The notes beneath the pieces are model-generated. The model was not told the DNA's origin, did no database searches, and saw nothing but the letters and a program-made list of their open reading frames with translations. Made by a program: the position numbers and the translations under genes. A stretch of DNA of 64,000 nucleotides, from positions 1 through 64,000 of the forward strand of contig NW_026042722.1 of the NCBI RefSeq assembly GCF_023856365.1, given 5' to 3'. Source of the stretch: Brienomyrus brachyistius (lineage: Eukaryota; Chordata; Actinopteri; Osteoglossiformes; Mormyridae). Positions 1-12,260 of the stretch are shown one piece after another. Each line of letters starts with the position of its first letter. Positions within the stretch are counted from its first letter, which is position 1.

Positions 1-3000
1 CAGGCTGTCCCTCAGCCCTGTGCCCTGCGATGGACTGGCATCCCATCCATGCTGTACCCTGTGCCTTACGATGGACTGGTATCCCGTCCAGGTTGTACCC
101 CAGCACCCTGCCCTGCGATGGACTGGCATCCCGTCCAGGGTGTCCCTCAGCCCTGTGCCTTGCGATGGACTGGCATCCCTTCCAGGCTGTACCCTGTGCC
201 CTCTGATGGACTGGCATCCCGTCCAGGGTGTTTCCCAACCCCGCGCCCTGTGATGGACTGGCATCCTGTCCAGGCTGTACCCCAGACCTGTGCCCTGCGA
301 TGGACTGGCATCACATCCAGGCTGTTCCCAGTGCCCTGTGATGGACTGGCATCCCGTCCAGGCTGTACCCCAGCCCTGTGCCCTGTGATACACTGGCATC
401 CCGTGCAGGGTGTCCCACAGCCCTGTGCCCTGCGATGGACTGGTATCCCATCCAGGTTGTACCCCAGCCCTGTGCACTGTGATGGACTGGCACCCCGTGC
501 AGGTTGTACCCCAGCACCCTGCCCTGCGATGGACTGGCATCCCGTCCAGGGTGTCCCTCAGCCCTGTGCCCTGCGATGGACTGGCATCCCGTCCAGGGTG
601 TCACCCAGCCCTGTGATGGACTAGCATCCCGTCCAGGGTGTCCCCCAGCCCCGCGCCCTGTGATGGACTGGCATCCTGTCCAGGCTGTACCCCAGACCTG
701 TGCCCTGCGATGGACTGGCATCCCATCCAGGCTGTTCCCAGTGCCCTGTGATGGACTGGAATCCCGTCCAGGCTGTACCCCAGCCCTGTGCCCTGTGATA
801 GACTGGCATCCCGTCCAGGGTGTCCCCCAGCCCCGTGCCCTGTGATGGACTGGCATCGCATCCAGGCTGTACCCTGTGCCCTGTGATGCACTGGCATCCC
901 GTCCAGGGTGTCCATCAGCCCTGTGCCCGATGATGGGCTGGCATCCCGGCCAGGCTGTACCCCTAGCCCTGTGCCCTGTGATGGAGTGGCATCCCATCCA
1001 GGGTGTCCCCCTGCCCTGTGCCCTGTGATGGACTGGCATCCCGTCCAGGCTGTACCCCAGCCCTGTGCCCTGTGATGGACTGGCATCCCATGCAGGCTGT
1101 TCCCAGTGCCCTGTGATGGACTGGCATCCCATCCAGGCTGTACCCAGCCCTGTGCCCTGTGATGGACTGGCATCCATGCAGGTTGTCCCAAAGCCCTGTG
1201 CCATGCGATGGACTGGCATCCCATCCAGGGTGTCCCCCAGCCCTGTGCCCTGCGATGGACTGGCATCCCATCCAGGCTGTACCCCAGCCCTGTGCCCAGT
1301 GATGGACTGGCATCCTGTCCAGGTTGTTACCCAGCACCGTGCCCTGCGATGGACTGGCATCCCGTCCAGGTTGTACCCCAGCACCCTGCCCTGCGATGGA
1401 CTGGCATCCCGTCCAGGGTGTCCCTCAGCCCTGTGCCCTGCGATGGACTGGCATCCCTTCCAGGCCTGTACCCTGTGCCCTCTGATGGACTTGCATCCCG
1501 TCCAGGGTGTCCCCCAACCCCGCGCCCTGTGATGGACTGGCATCCTGTCCAGGCTGTACCCCAGACCTGTGCCCTGCGATGGACTGGCATCCCATCCAGG
1601 CTGTTCCCAGTGCCCTGTGATGGACTGGCATCCCGTCCAGGCTGTACCCCAGCCCTGTGCCCTGTGATAGACTGGCATCCCATGCAGGGTGTCCCACAGC
1701 CCTGTGCCCTGCGATGGACTGGCATCCCATCCAGGTTGTACCCCAGCCCTGTGCCCTGTGATGGACTGGCATCCCGTGCAGGGTGTCCCACAGCCCTGTG
1801 CCCTGCGATGGACTGGCCATCCCATCAAGGCTGTACCCCAGCCCAGTGCCCTGCGATGGACTGGCATCCCGTCCAGGGTGTCCCTCAGCCCTGTGCCCTG
1901 CAATGGACTGGCATCCCTTCCAGGCTGTACCCTGTGCCCTGTGATGGACTGGCATCCCGTCCAGGGTGTCCCCCAGCCCCGCGCCCTGTGATGGACTGTC
2001 ATCCTATCCAGGCTGTACCCCAGCCCTGTGCCCTGCGATGGACTGGTATCCCATCCAGGCTGTTCCCAGTTCCCTGTGATGGACTGGCATCGCGTCCAGG
2101 CTGTACCTCAGCCCCATGCCCTGTAATGGACTGGCATCCCATCCAGGCTGAACCCTCTGCCCTGTGATGGACGGGCATCCCATCTAAGCTGTACCCCCAG
2201 CCCAGTGCCCTGTCATGGACATGCATCCCGTCCAGGTGTCCCCCAGCCCTGTGCGCTGTGATGGACTGGCATCCCATCCAGGGTGTACCCCAGCCCCGTT
2301 CCCTGTGATGGACTGGCAACCCGTCCAGGGAGTCCCCCAGCCCTGTGCCCTGCGATGGACAGGCATCCCGTCCAGGCTGTACCTCAGCCCTGTGCCCCTG
2401 CGATGGACTGGCATCCTGTCCAGGCTGTACCCCAGACCTCTGCCCTGCGATGGACTGGCATCCCATCCAGGGTGTCCCCCAGCCCTGTACCCTGTGATGG
2501 ACTGGCATCCCATCCAGGGTGTCCCCCAGCCCTGTGCCATGCGATGGACTGGCATCCCATCCAGGGTGTCCCCCAGCCCTGTGCCCTGCGATGGACTGGC
2601 ATCCAATCCAGGCGGTACCCCAGCCCTGTGCCCTGTGATGGACTGGCATCCCATCCAGGTTGTTACCCAGCACCGTGCCCTGCGATGGACTGGCATCCCG
2701 TCCAGGTTGTACCCCAGCATCCTGCCCTGCGATGGACTGGCATCCCGTCCAGGGTGTCCCTCAGCCCTGTGCCCTGCGATGGACTGGCATCCCGTCCAGG
2801 GTGTCCCCCAGCCCCGTGCCCTGTGATGGACTGGCATCGCATCCAGGCTGTACCCTGTGCCCTGTGATGCACTGGCATCCCGTCCAGGGTGTCGATCAGC
2901 CCTGTGCCCGATGATGGGCTGGCATGCCGGCCAGGCTGTACCACTAGCCCTCTGCCCTGTGATGGAGTGGCATCCCATCCAGGGTGTCCCCCTGCCCTGT

Positions 3001-3160
3001 GCCCTGTGATGGACTGGCATCCCGTACAGGCTGTACCCCAGCCCTGTGCCCTGCGTTGGACTGGCATCCCATCCAGGCTGTTCCCAGTGCCCTGTGATGG
3101 ACTGGCATCCCGTCCAGGCTGTACCCCAGCTCTGTGCCCTGTGATGGACTGGCATCCCAT
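1..3160 (+). repeat. Block copy, matches about 29,125-32,280 and 53,827-56,990
   Basis: Base 1 (CAGGCTGTCCCTCAGCC) aligns with 29,125 and 53,827, and the order of monomer variants is shared to about 3,160. Rare landmarks shared with the other two copies include TTTCCCAACCCC near 230, the GTCACCCAG 40-mer near 600, GTCCCAAAGCCC near 1,190 and GTCATGGACATG at 2,212. Several one-base indels absent from the other copies lie between about 1,150 and 2,400. The window therefore opens in the middle of a higher-order block. Confidence 0.82.
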
Positions 3161-6100
3161 GCAGGGTGTCCCACAGCCCTGTGCCCTGCAATGGACAGGT
3201 ATCCCATCCAGGTTGTTACCCAGCACCGTGCCCTTCGATGGACTGGCATCCCGTCCAGGTTGTACCCCAGCACCCTGCCCTGCGATGGACTGGCATCCCG
3301 TCCTGGGTGTCCCTCAGCCCTGTGCCCTGCGATGGACTGGCATCCCTTCCAGGCTGTACCCTGTGCCCTGTGATGGACTGGCATCCCGTCCAGGGTGTCC
3401 CCCAGCCCCGCGCCCTGTGATAGACTGGCATCCTGTCCAGGCTGTACCCCAGCCCTGTGCCCTGCGATGGACTGGCATCCCGTCCAGGGTGTCCCCCAGC
3501 CCCGTGCCCTGTGATGGACTGGCATCCCATCCAGGCTGTACCCTGTGCCCTGTGATGCACTGGCATCCCGTCCAGGGTGTCCATCAGCCCTGTGCCCTAT
3601 GATGGGCTGGCATCCCAGCCAGGGTGTCCCTCAGCCCTTTGCCCTGCGATGGACTGGCATCCCATCCAGGGTGTCCCCTAGCCCTGTGCCCTGTGATGGA
3701 GTGGCATCCCATCCAGGGTACCCCCAAGCCCTGTGCCCTGTGATGGACTGGCATCCTGTCCAGGGTGTCCCCCTGCCCTCTGCCCTGCCATGGACAGGCA
3801 TCCCGTACAGGCTGTACCCCAGCCCTGTGCCCTGCGTTGGACTGGCATCCCATCCAGGCTGTTCCCCAGCCCTGTGCCCTGTGATGGACTGGCATCCCAT
3901 GCAGGGTGTCCCACAGCCCTGTGCCATGCGATGGACTGGTATCCCATCCAGGTTGTTACCCAGCACCGTGCCCTGCGATGGACTGGCATCCCGTCCAGGT
4001 TGTACCCAGCACCCTGCACTGCGATGGACTGGCATCCCGTCCAGGGTGTCCCTCAGCCCTGTGCCCTGCGATGGACTGGCATCCTGTCCAGGCTGTACCC
4101 CAGACCTCTGCCCTGCGATGGACTGGCATCCCATCCAGGGTGTCCCCCAGCCCTGTACCCTGTGATGGACTGGCATCCCATCCAGGGTGTCCCCCAGCCC
4201 TGTGCCATGCGATGGACTGGCATCCCATCCAGGGTGTCCCCCAGCCCTGTGCCCTGCGATGGACTGGCATCCAATCCAGGCTGTACCCTAGCCCTGTGCC
4301 CTGTGATGGACTGGCATCCCATCCAGGTTGTTACCCAGCACCGTGCCCTGCGATGGACTGGCATCCCGTCCAGGTTGTACCCCAGCACCCTGCCCTGCGA
4401 TGGACTGGCATCCCGTCCAGGGTGTCCCTCAGCCCTGTGCCCTGCGATGGACTGGCATCCCGTCCAGGGTGTCCCCCAGCCCCGTGCCCTGTGATGGACT
4501 GGCATCGCATCCAGGCTGTACCCTGTGCCCTGTGATGCACTGGCATCCCGTCCAGGGTGTCCATCAGCCCTGTGCCCGATGATGGGCTGGCATCCCGGCC
4601 AGGCTGTACCACTAGCCCTCTGCCCTGTGATGGAGTGGCATCCCATCCAGGGTGTCCCCCTGCCCTGTGCCCTGTGATGGACTGGCATCCCGTACAGGCT
4701 GTACCCCAACCCTGTGCCCTGCGTTGGACTGGCATCCCATCCAGACTGTTCCCAGTGCCCTGTGATGGACTGGCATCCCGTCCAGGCTGTACCCCAGCCC
4801 TGTGCCCTGTGATGGACTGGCATCCCATGCAGGTTGTCCCACAGCCCTGTGCCCTGCGATGGACTGGTATCCCATCTAGGTTGTTACCCAGCACCGTGCC
4901 CTGCGATGGACTGGCATCCCGTCTAGGTTGAACCCCAGCACCCTGCCCTGCGATGGACTGGCATCTCGTCCAGGGTGTCCCTCAGCCCTGTGCCCTGCGA
5001 TGGACTGGCATCCCTTCCAGGCTGTACCCTGTGCCCTGTGATGGACTGGCATCCCGTCCATGGTGTCCCCCAACCCCGCGCCCTGTGATGGACTGGCATC
5101 CTGTCCAGGCTGTACCTCAGACCTGTGCCCTGCGATGGACTGGCATCCCATCCAGGCTGTTCCCAGTGCCCTGTGATGGACTGGCATCCCGTCCAGGCTG
5201 TACCCCAGCCCTGTGCCCTGTGATAGACTGGCATCCCGTGCAGGGTGTCCCACAGCCCTGTGCCCTGCGATGGACTGGCATCCCGTCCAGGGTGTCCCCC
5301 AGCCGCGTGCCCTGTGATGGACTGGCATCCCATCCAGGCTGTACCCTGTGCCCTGTGATGCACTGGCATCCCGTCCAGGGTGTCCCACAGCCCTGTGCCC
5401 TGCGATGGACTGGCATCCCGTCCAGGGTGTACCCCAGCCCTGTGCCCTGTGATAGACTGGCATCCCATCCAGGGTGTCCCCCAGCCCTGTGCCCTGTGAT
5501 GGACTGGCATCCCATCCAGGGTGTCCCCCAGCCATGTGCCCTGCGAAGGACTGGCATCCCATCCAGGGTGTACCCCAGCCCCGTGCCCTGTGATGGACTG
5601 GCATCCCATCTAGGGTGTACCCCAGCCCCGTGCCCTGTGATGGACTGGCAACCCGTCCGGGGAGTCCCCCAGCCCTGTGCCCTGCGATTGACAGGCATCC
5701 CGTCCAGGCTGTACCTCAGCCCTGTGCCCTGCGATGGACTGGCATCCCATCCAGGCTGTACCCCAGTCCTGTGCCCTATGATGGACTGGCATCCCGTGCA
5801 GGGTGTCCAACAGCCCTGTGCCTTGCGATGGATTGGCATTCCGTCCAGGATGTATCCCTGCCCTGTGCCCTGTGATGGACTGGCATCCCGTACAGGCTGT
5901 ACCCCAACCCTGTGCCCTGCATTGGACTGGTATCCCGTCCAGGCTGTACCCCAGCCCTGTGCCCTGCGATGTACTGGCATCCCGTCCAGGGTGTCCCCCA
6001 GCCCCGTGCCCTGTGATGGACTGGCATCCCATCCAGGCTGTACCCTGTGCCCTGTGATGCACTGGCATCCCGTCCAGGGTGTCCATCAGCCCTGTGCCCT

Positions 6101-8303
6101 ATGATGGGCTGGCATCCCGGCCAGGGTGTCCCTCAGCCCTGTGCCCTGCGATGGACTGGCATCCCATCCAGGGTGTCCCCTAGCCCTGTGCCCTGTGATG
6201 GAGTGGCATCCCATCCAGGGTGCCCCCCAGCCCTGTGCCCTGTGATGTACTGGCATCCTGTCCAGGGTGTCCCCCTGCCCTCTGCCCTGCGATGGACAGG
6301 CATCCCGTACAGGCTGTACCCCAGCCCTGTGCCCTGCGTTGGACTGGCATCCCATCCAGGCTGTTCCCAGTGCCCTGTGATGGACTGGCATCCCGTCCAG
6401 GCGGTACCCCAGCTCTGTGCCCTGTGATGGACTGGCATCCCATGCAGGGTGTCCCACAGCCCTGTGCCCTGCAATGGACAGGTATCCCATCCAGGTTGTT
6501 ACCCAGCACCGTGCCCTTCGATGGACTGGCATCCCGTCCAGGTTGTACCCCAGCACCCTGCCCTGCGATGGACTGGCATCCCGTCCTGGGTGTCCCTCAG
6601 CCCTGTGCCCTGCGATGGACTGGCATCCCTTCCAGGCTGTACCCTGTGCCCTGTGATGGACTGGCATCCCGTCCAGGGTGTCCCTCAGCCCTGTGCCCTG
6701 CGATGGACTGGCATCCCGTCCAGGGTGTCCCCCAGCCCCGTGCCCTGTGATGGACTGGCATCGCATCCAGGCTGTACCCTGTGCCCTGTGATGCACTGGC
6801 ATCCCGTCCAGGGTGTCCATCAGCCCTGTGCCCGATGATGGGCTGGCATCCCGGCCAGGCTGTACCCCTAGCCCTGTGCCCTGTGATGGAGTGGCATCTC
6901 ATCCAGGGTGTCCCCCTGCCCTGTGCCCTGTGATGGACTGGCATCCCGTCCAGGCTGTACCCCAGCCCTGTGCCCTGTGATGGACTGGCATCCCATGCAG
7001 GTTGTCCCACAGCCCTGTGCCTGCGATGGACTGGTATCCCATCTAGGTTGTTACCCAGCACCGTGCCCTGCGATGGACTGGCATCCCGTCTAGGTTGTAC
7101 CCCAGCACCCTGCCCTGCGATGGACTGGCATCCCGTCCAGGGTGTCCCTCAGCCCTGTGCCCTGCGATGGACTGGTATCCCTTCCAGGCTGTACCCTGTG
7201 CCCTGTGATGGACTGGCATCCCGTCCATGGTGTCCCCCAACCCCGCGCCCTGTGATGGACTGGCATCCTGTCCAGGCTGTACCCCAGACCTGTGCCCTGC
7301 GATGGACTGGCATCCCATCCAGGCTGTTCCCAGTGCCCTGTGATGGACTGGCATCCCGTCCAGGCTGTAACCCAGCCCTGTGCCCTGTGATAGACTGGCA
7401 TCCCGTCCAGGGTGTCCCCCAGCCCCGTGCCCTGTGATGGACTGGCATCGCATCCAGGCTGTACCCTGTGCCCTGTGATGCACTGGCATCCCGTCCAGGG
7501 TGTCCATCAGCCCTGTGCCCGATGATGGGCTGGCATCCCGGCCAGGCTGTACCCCTAGCCCTGTGCCCTGTGATGGACTGGCATCCCGTCCAGGCTGTAC
7601 CCCAGCCCTGTGCCCTGTGATGGACTGGCATCCCATGCAGGTTGTCCCACAGCCCTGTGCCTGCGATGGACTGGCATCCCATCCAGGTTGTACCCCAGCC
7701 CTGTGCACTGAGATGGACTGGCATCCCGTGCAGGTTGTACCCCAGCACCCTGCCCTGCGATGGACTGGCATCCCGTCCAGGGTGTCCCTCAGCCCTGTGC
7801 CCTGCGATGGACTGGCATCCCGTCCAGGGTGTCACCCAGCCCTGCGATGGACTGGCATCCCATCCAGGCTGTTCCCAGTGCCCTGCGATGGACTGGCATC
7901 CCGTCCAGGCTGTAACCCAGCCCTGTGCCCTGTGATAGACTGGCATCCCGTCCAGGGTGTCCCCCAGCCCCGTGCCCTGTGATGGACTGGCATCCTGTCC
8001 AGGCTGTACCCCAGAACTGTGCCCTGCGATGGACTGGCATCCCATCCAGGTTGTTCCCAGTGCCCTGTGATGGACTGGCATCCCGTCCAGGCTGTACCCC
8101 AGCCGTGTGCCCTGTGATAGACTGGCATCCCGTGCAGGGTGTCCCACAGCCCTGTGCCCTGCGATGGACTGGCATCCCATCCAGGTTGTACCCCAGCCCT
8201 GTGCACTGAGATGGACTGGCATCCCGTGCAGGTTGTACCCCAGCACCCTGCCCTGCGATGGACTGGCATCCCGTCCAGGGTGTCCCTCAGCCCTGTGCCC
8301 TGC

Positions 8304-8343
8304 GATGGACTGGCATCCCGTCCAGGGTGTCACCCAGCCCTGT
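8304..8343 (+). repeat. 40-bp short monomer (GTCACCCAG class)
   Basis: This unit measures 40 bp between successive GATGG starts. It contains GTGTCACCCAGCCCTGTGATGG, in which one of the two tandem CCCTGTG-like words at the end of a normal monomer is missing. The same variant is seen near 600, 14,620, 15,170, 21,650, 24,550, 25,090, 29,730 and 54,430. It therefore spread with the larger blocks rather than arising each time. Confidence 0.88.
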
Positions 8344-8449
8344 GATGGACTGGCATCCCGTCCAGGGTGTCCCCCAGCCACGCGCCCTGTGATGGACTGG
8401 CATCCTGTCCAGGCTGTACCCCAGACCTGTGACCTGCGATGGACTGGCA

Positions 8450-9887
8450 TCCCATCCAGGCTGTTCCCAGTGCCCTGTGATGGACTGGCATCCCGTCCAG
8501 GCTGTAACCCAGCCCTGTGCCCTGTGATAGACTGGCATCCCGTCCAGGGTGTCCCCCAGCCCCGTGCCCTGTGATGGACTGGCATCGCATCCAGGCTGTA
8601 CCCTGTGCCCTGTGATGCACTGGCATCCCGTCCAGGGTGTCCATCAGCCCTGTGCCCGATGATGGGCTGGCATCCCGGCCAGGCTGTACCCCTAGCCCTG
8701 TGCCCTGTGATGGAGTGGCATCTCATCCAGGGTGTCCCCCTGCCCTGTGCCCTGTGATGGACTGGCATCCCGTCCAGGCTGTACCCCAGCCCTGTGCCCT
8801 GTGATGGACTGGCATCCCATGCAGGTTGTCCCACAGCCCTGTGCCTGCGATGGACTGGTATCCCATCTAGGTTGTTACCCAGCACCGTGCCCTGCGATGG
8901 ACTGGCATCCCGTCTAGGTTGTACCCCAGCACCCTGCCCTGCGATGGACTGGCATCCCGCCCAGGGTGTCCCTCAGCCCTGTGCCCTGCGATGGACTGGC
9001 ATCCCTTCCAGGCTGTACCCTGTGCCCTGTGATGGACTGGCATCCCGTCCATGGTGTCCCCCAACCCCGCGCCCTGTGATGGACTGGCATCCTGTCCAGG
9101 CTGTACCCCAGACCTGTGCCCTGCGATGGACTGGCATCCCATCCAGGCTGTTCCCAGTGCCCTGTGATGGACTGGCATCCCGTCCAGGCTGTAACCCAGC
9201 CCTGTGCCCTGTGATAGACTGGCATCCCGTCCAGGGTGTCCCCCAGCCCCGTGCCCTGTGATGGACTGGCATCGCATCCAGGCTGTACCCTGTGCCCTGT
9301 GATGCACTGGCATCCCGTCCAGGGTGTCCATCAGCCCTGTGCCCGATGATGGGCTGGCATCCCGGCCAGGCTGTACCCCTAGCCCTGTGCCCTGTGATGG
9401 AGTGGCATCTCATCCAGGGTGTCCCCCTGCCCTGTGCCCTGTGATGGACTGGCATCCCGTCCAGGCTGTACCCCAGCCCTGTGCCCTGTGATGGACTGGC
9501 ATCCCATGCAGGTTGTCCCACAGCCCTGTGCCTGCGATGGACTGGTATCCCATCTAGGTTGTTACCCAGCACCGTGCCCTGCGATGGACTGGCATCCCGT
9601 CTAGGTTGTACCCCAGCACCCTGCCCTGCGATGGACTGGCATCCCGTCCAGGGTGTCCCTCAGCCCTGTGCCCTGCGATGGACTGGCATCCCTTCCAGGC
9701 TGTACCCTGTGCCCTGTGATGGACTGGCATCCCGTCCATGGTGTCCCCCAACCCCGCGCCCTGTGATGGACTGGCATCCTGTCCAGGCTGTACCCCAGAC
9801 CTGTGCCCTGCGATGGACTGGCATCCCATCCAGGCTGTTCCCAGTGCCCTGTGATGGACTGGCATCCCGTCCAGGCTGTACCCCAGC
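8450..9887 (+). repeat. 687-bp internal tandem pair
   Basis: Landmarks recur at a spacing of 687 bp, for example GTCCATCAGCC and the TGGAGTGGCATCTCATCC monomer near 8,715 and 9,402. 687 fits 15 monomers (12 of 47 bp and 3 of 41 bp), a decomposition I calculated rather than counted unit by unit. The same pair recurs at about 15,285-16,722 and 25,214-26,651. A partial pair with the same spacing is seen around 23,400-24,376. Confidence 0.78.
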
Positions 9888-11092
9888 CCTGTGCCCTGTG
9901 ATAGACTGGCATCCCGTGCAGGGTGTCCCACAGCCCTGTGCCCTGCGATGGACTGGCATCCCGTCCATGGTGTCCCCCAGCCCCGTGCCCTGTGATGGAC
10001 TGGCATCCCATTCAGGCTGTACCCTGTGCCCTGTGATGCACTGGCATCCCGTCCAGGGTGTCCCACAGCCCTGTGCCCTGCGATGGACTGGCATCCCGTC
10101 CAGGGTGCACCCCAGCCCTATGCCCTGTGATGGACTGGCAACCCGTCCGGGGAGTCCCCCAGCCCTGTCCCCTGCGATGGACTGGCATCCCATCCAGGCT
10201 GTACCCCAGCCCTGTGCCCTATGATGGACTGGCCTCCCGTCCAGGGTGTCCCACAGCCCTGTGCCTTGCGATGTATTGGCATCCCGTCCAGGATGTATCC
10301 CAGCCCTCTGCCCTGCGATGGACTGGCATCCCATCCAGGGTGTCCCCCAGCCCCGTGCCCTGTGATGGACTGGCATTCCATCCAGGCTGTACCCTGTGCC
10401 CTGTGATGCACTGGCATCCCGTCCAGGGTGTCCCCCAGCCCCGTGCCCTGTGATGCACTGGAAACCCGTCCAGGGAGTCTCCCAGCCCTGTGCCCTGCGA
10501 TGGACTGGCATCCCATCCAGGCTGTTCCCAGTGCCCTGTGATGGACTGGAATCCCGTCCAGGCTGTACCCCAGCCCTGTGCCCTGTGATAGACTGGCATC
10601 CCGTCCAGGGTGTCCCCCAGCCCCGTGCCCTGTGATGGACTGGCATCGCATCCAGGCTGTACCCTGTGCCCTGTGATGCACTGGCATCCCGTCCAGGGTG
10701 TCCATCAGCCCTGTGCCCGATGATGGGCTGGCATCCCGGCCAGGCTGTACCCCTAGCCCTGTGCCCTGTGATGGAGTGGCATCCCATCCAGGGTGTCCCC
10801 CTGCCCTGTGCCCTGTGATGGACTGGCATCCCGTCCAGGCTGTACCCCAGCCCTGTGCCCTGTGATGGACTGGCATCCCATGCAGGCTGTTCCCAGTGCC
10901 CTGTGATGGACTGGCATCCCATCCAGGCTGTACCCCAGCCCTGTGCCCTGTGATGGACTGGCATCCCATGCAGGTTGTCCCAAAGCCCGGTGCCATGCGA
11001 TGGACTGGCATCCCATCCAGGGTGTCCCCCAGCCCTGTGCCCTGCGATGGACTGGCATCCCATCCAGGCTGTACCCCAGCCCTGTGCCCAGT

Positions 11093-11456
11093 GATGGACT
11101 GGCATCCCATCCAGGTTGTTACCCAGCACCGTGCCCTGCGATGGACTGGCATCCCGTCCAGGTTGTACCCCAGCACCCTGCCCTGCGATGGACTGGCATC
11201 CCGTCCAGGGTGTCCCTCAGCCCTGTGCCCTGCGATGGACTGGCATCCCTTCCAGGCTGTACCCTGTGCCCTCTGATGGACTTGCATCCCGTCCAGGGTG
11301 TCCCCCAACCCCGCGCCCTGTGATGGACTGGCATCCTGTCCAGGCTGTACCCCAGACCTGTGCCCTGCGATGGACTGGCATCCCATCCAGGCTGTTCCCA
11401 GTGCCCTGTGATGGACTGGCATCCCGTCCAGGCTGTACCCCAGCCCTGTGCCCTGT
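11093..11456 (+). repeat. Recurrent eight-monomer cassette, 364 bp (representative copy)
   Basis: Eight monomers occur in a fixed order of variable segments: TTGTTACCCAGCACCG, TTGTACCCCAGCACCC, GTGTCCCTCAG, CTGTACCCTGTG (short), GTGTCCCCCAACCCCGCG, CTGTACCCCAGACCTG, CTGTTCCCAGTG (short), then CTGTACCCCAG ending in CCCTGTGATAG. The measured length of 364 bp equals six monomers of 47 plus two of 41. The same order, whole or edited, follows GTTACCCAG at many sites, including about 4,882, 7,050, 8,873, 9,559, 13,838, 15,707, 16,394, 17,952, 23,717, 25,636, 26,323, 30,451, 32,337, 37,273, 55,154, 57,042 and 60,632. It appears to be the commonest building block of the higher-order repeats. Confidence 0.85.
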
Positions 11457-12260
11457 GATAGACTGGCATCCCATGCAGGGTGTCCCACAGCCCTGTGCCC
11501 TGCGATGGACTGGCATCCCATCCAGGTTGTACCCCAGCCCTGTGCCCTATGATGGACTGGCATCCCGTGCAGGGTGTCCCACAGCCCTGTGCCCTGCGAT
11601 GGACTGGCATCCCATCAAGGCTGTACCCCAGCCCAGTGCCCTGCGATGGACTGGCATCCCGTCCAGGGTGTCCCTCAGCCCTGTGCCCTGCAATGGACTG
11701 GCATCCCTTCCAGGCTGTACCCTGTGCCCTGTGATGGACTGGCATCCCGTCCAGGGTGTCCCCCAGCCCCGCGCCCTGTGATGGACTGTCATCCTATCCA
11801 GGCTGTACCCCAGCCCTGTGCCCTGCGATGGACTGGTATCCCATCCAGGCTGTTCCCAGTTCCCTGTGATGGACTGGCATCGCGTCCAGGCTGTACCTCA
11901 GCCCCATGCCCTGTAATGGACTGGCATCCCATCCAGGCTGAACCCTCTGCCCTGTGATGGACGGGCATCCCATCTAAGCTGTACCCCAGCCCAGTGCCCT
12001 GTCATGGACATGCATCCCGTCCAGGGTGTCCCCCAGCCCTGTGCGCTGTGATGGACTGGCATCCCATCCAGGGTGTACCCCAGCCCCGTTCCCTGTGATG
12101 GACTGGCAACCCGTCCAGGGAGTCCCCCAGCCCTGTGCCCTGCGATGGACAGGCATCCCGTCCAGGCTGTACCTCAGCCCTGTGCCCTGCGATGGACTGG
12201 CATCCTGTCCAGGCTGTACCCCAGACCTCTGCCCTGCGATGGACTGGCATCCCATCCAGG

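Larger units (their letters stand above)
5480..12260 (+). repeat. 6.8-kb tandem duplication, copy 1
   Basis: From about 5,480 the sequence is repeated in order starting near 12,268. Matched points are 6,788 bp apart up to about 7,800 and 6,835 bp apart from about 7,925 to 12,240. The step of exactly 47 is one extra monomer in copy 2. Landmarks include GCGAAGGACTGG near 5,543, TGCGATTGACAGG near 5,684, the 687-bp internal repeat at 8,450-9,887 and GTCATGGACATG at 12,001. Boundaries are approximate because adjoining monomers are nearly identical. Confidence 0.82.

Noticed and set aside
3220..3260. CENP-B box in the CCCTTCGATGGACTGG monomer
   Set aside because: TTCG is followed by four bases and an A as required, but the next positions read GGCA instead of CGGG, so the motif fails. 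Other monomers lack TTCG altogether.
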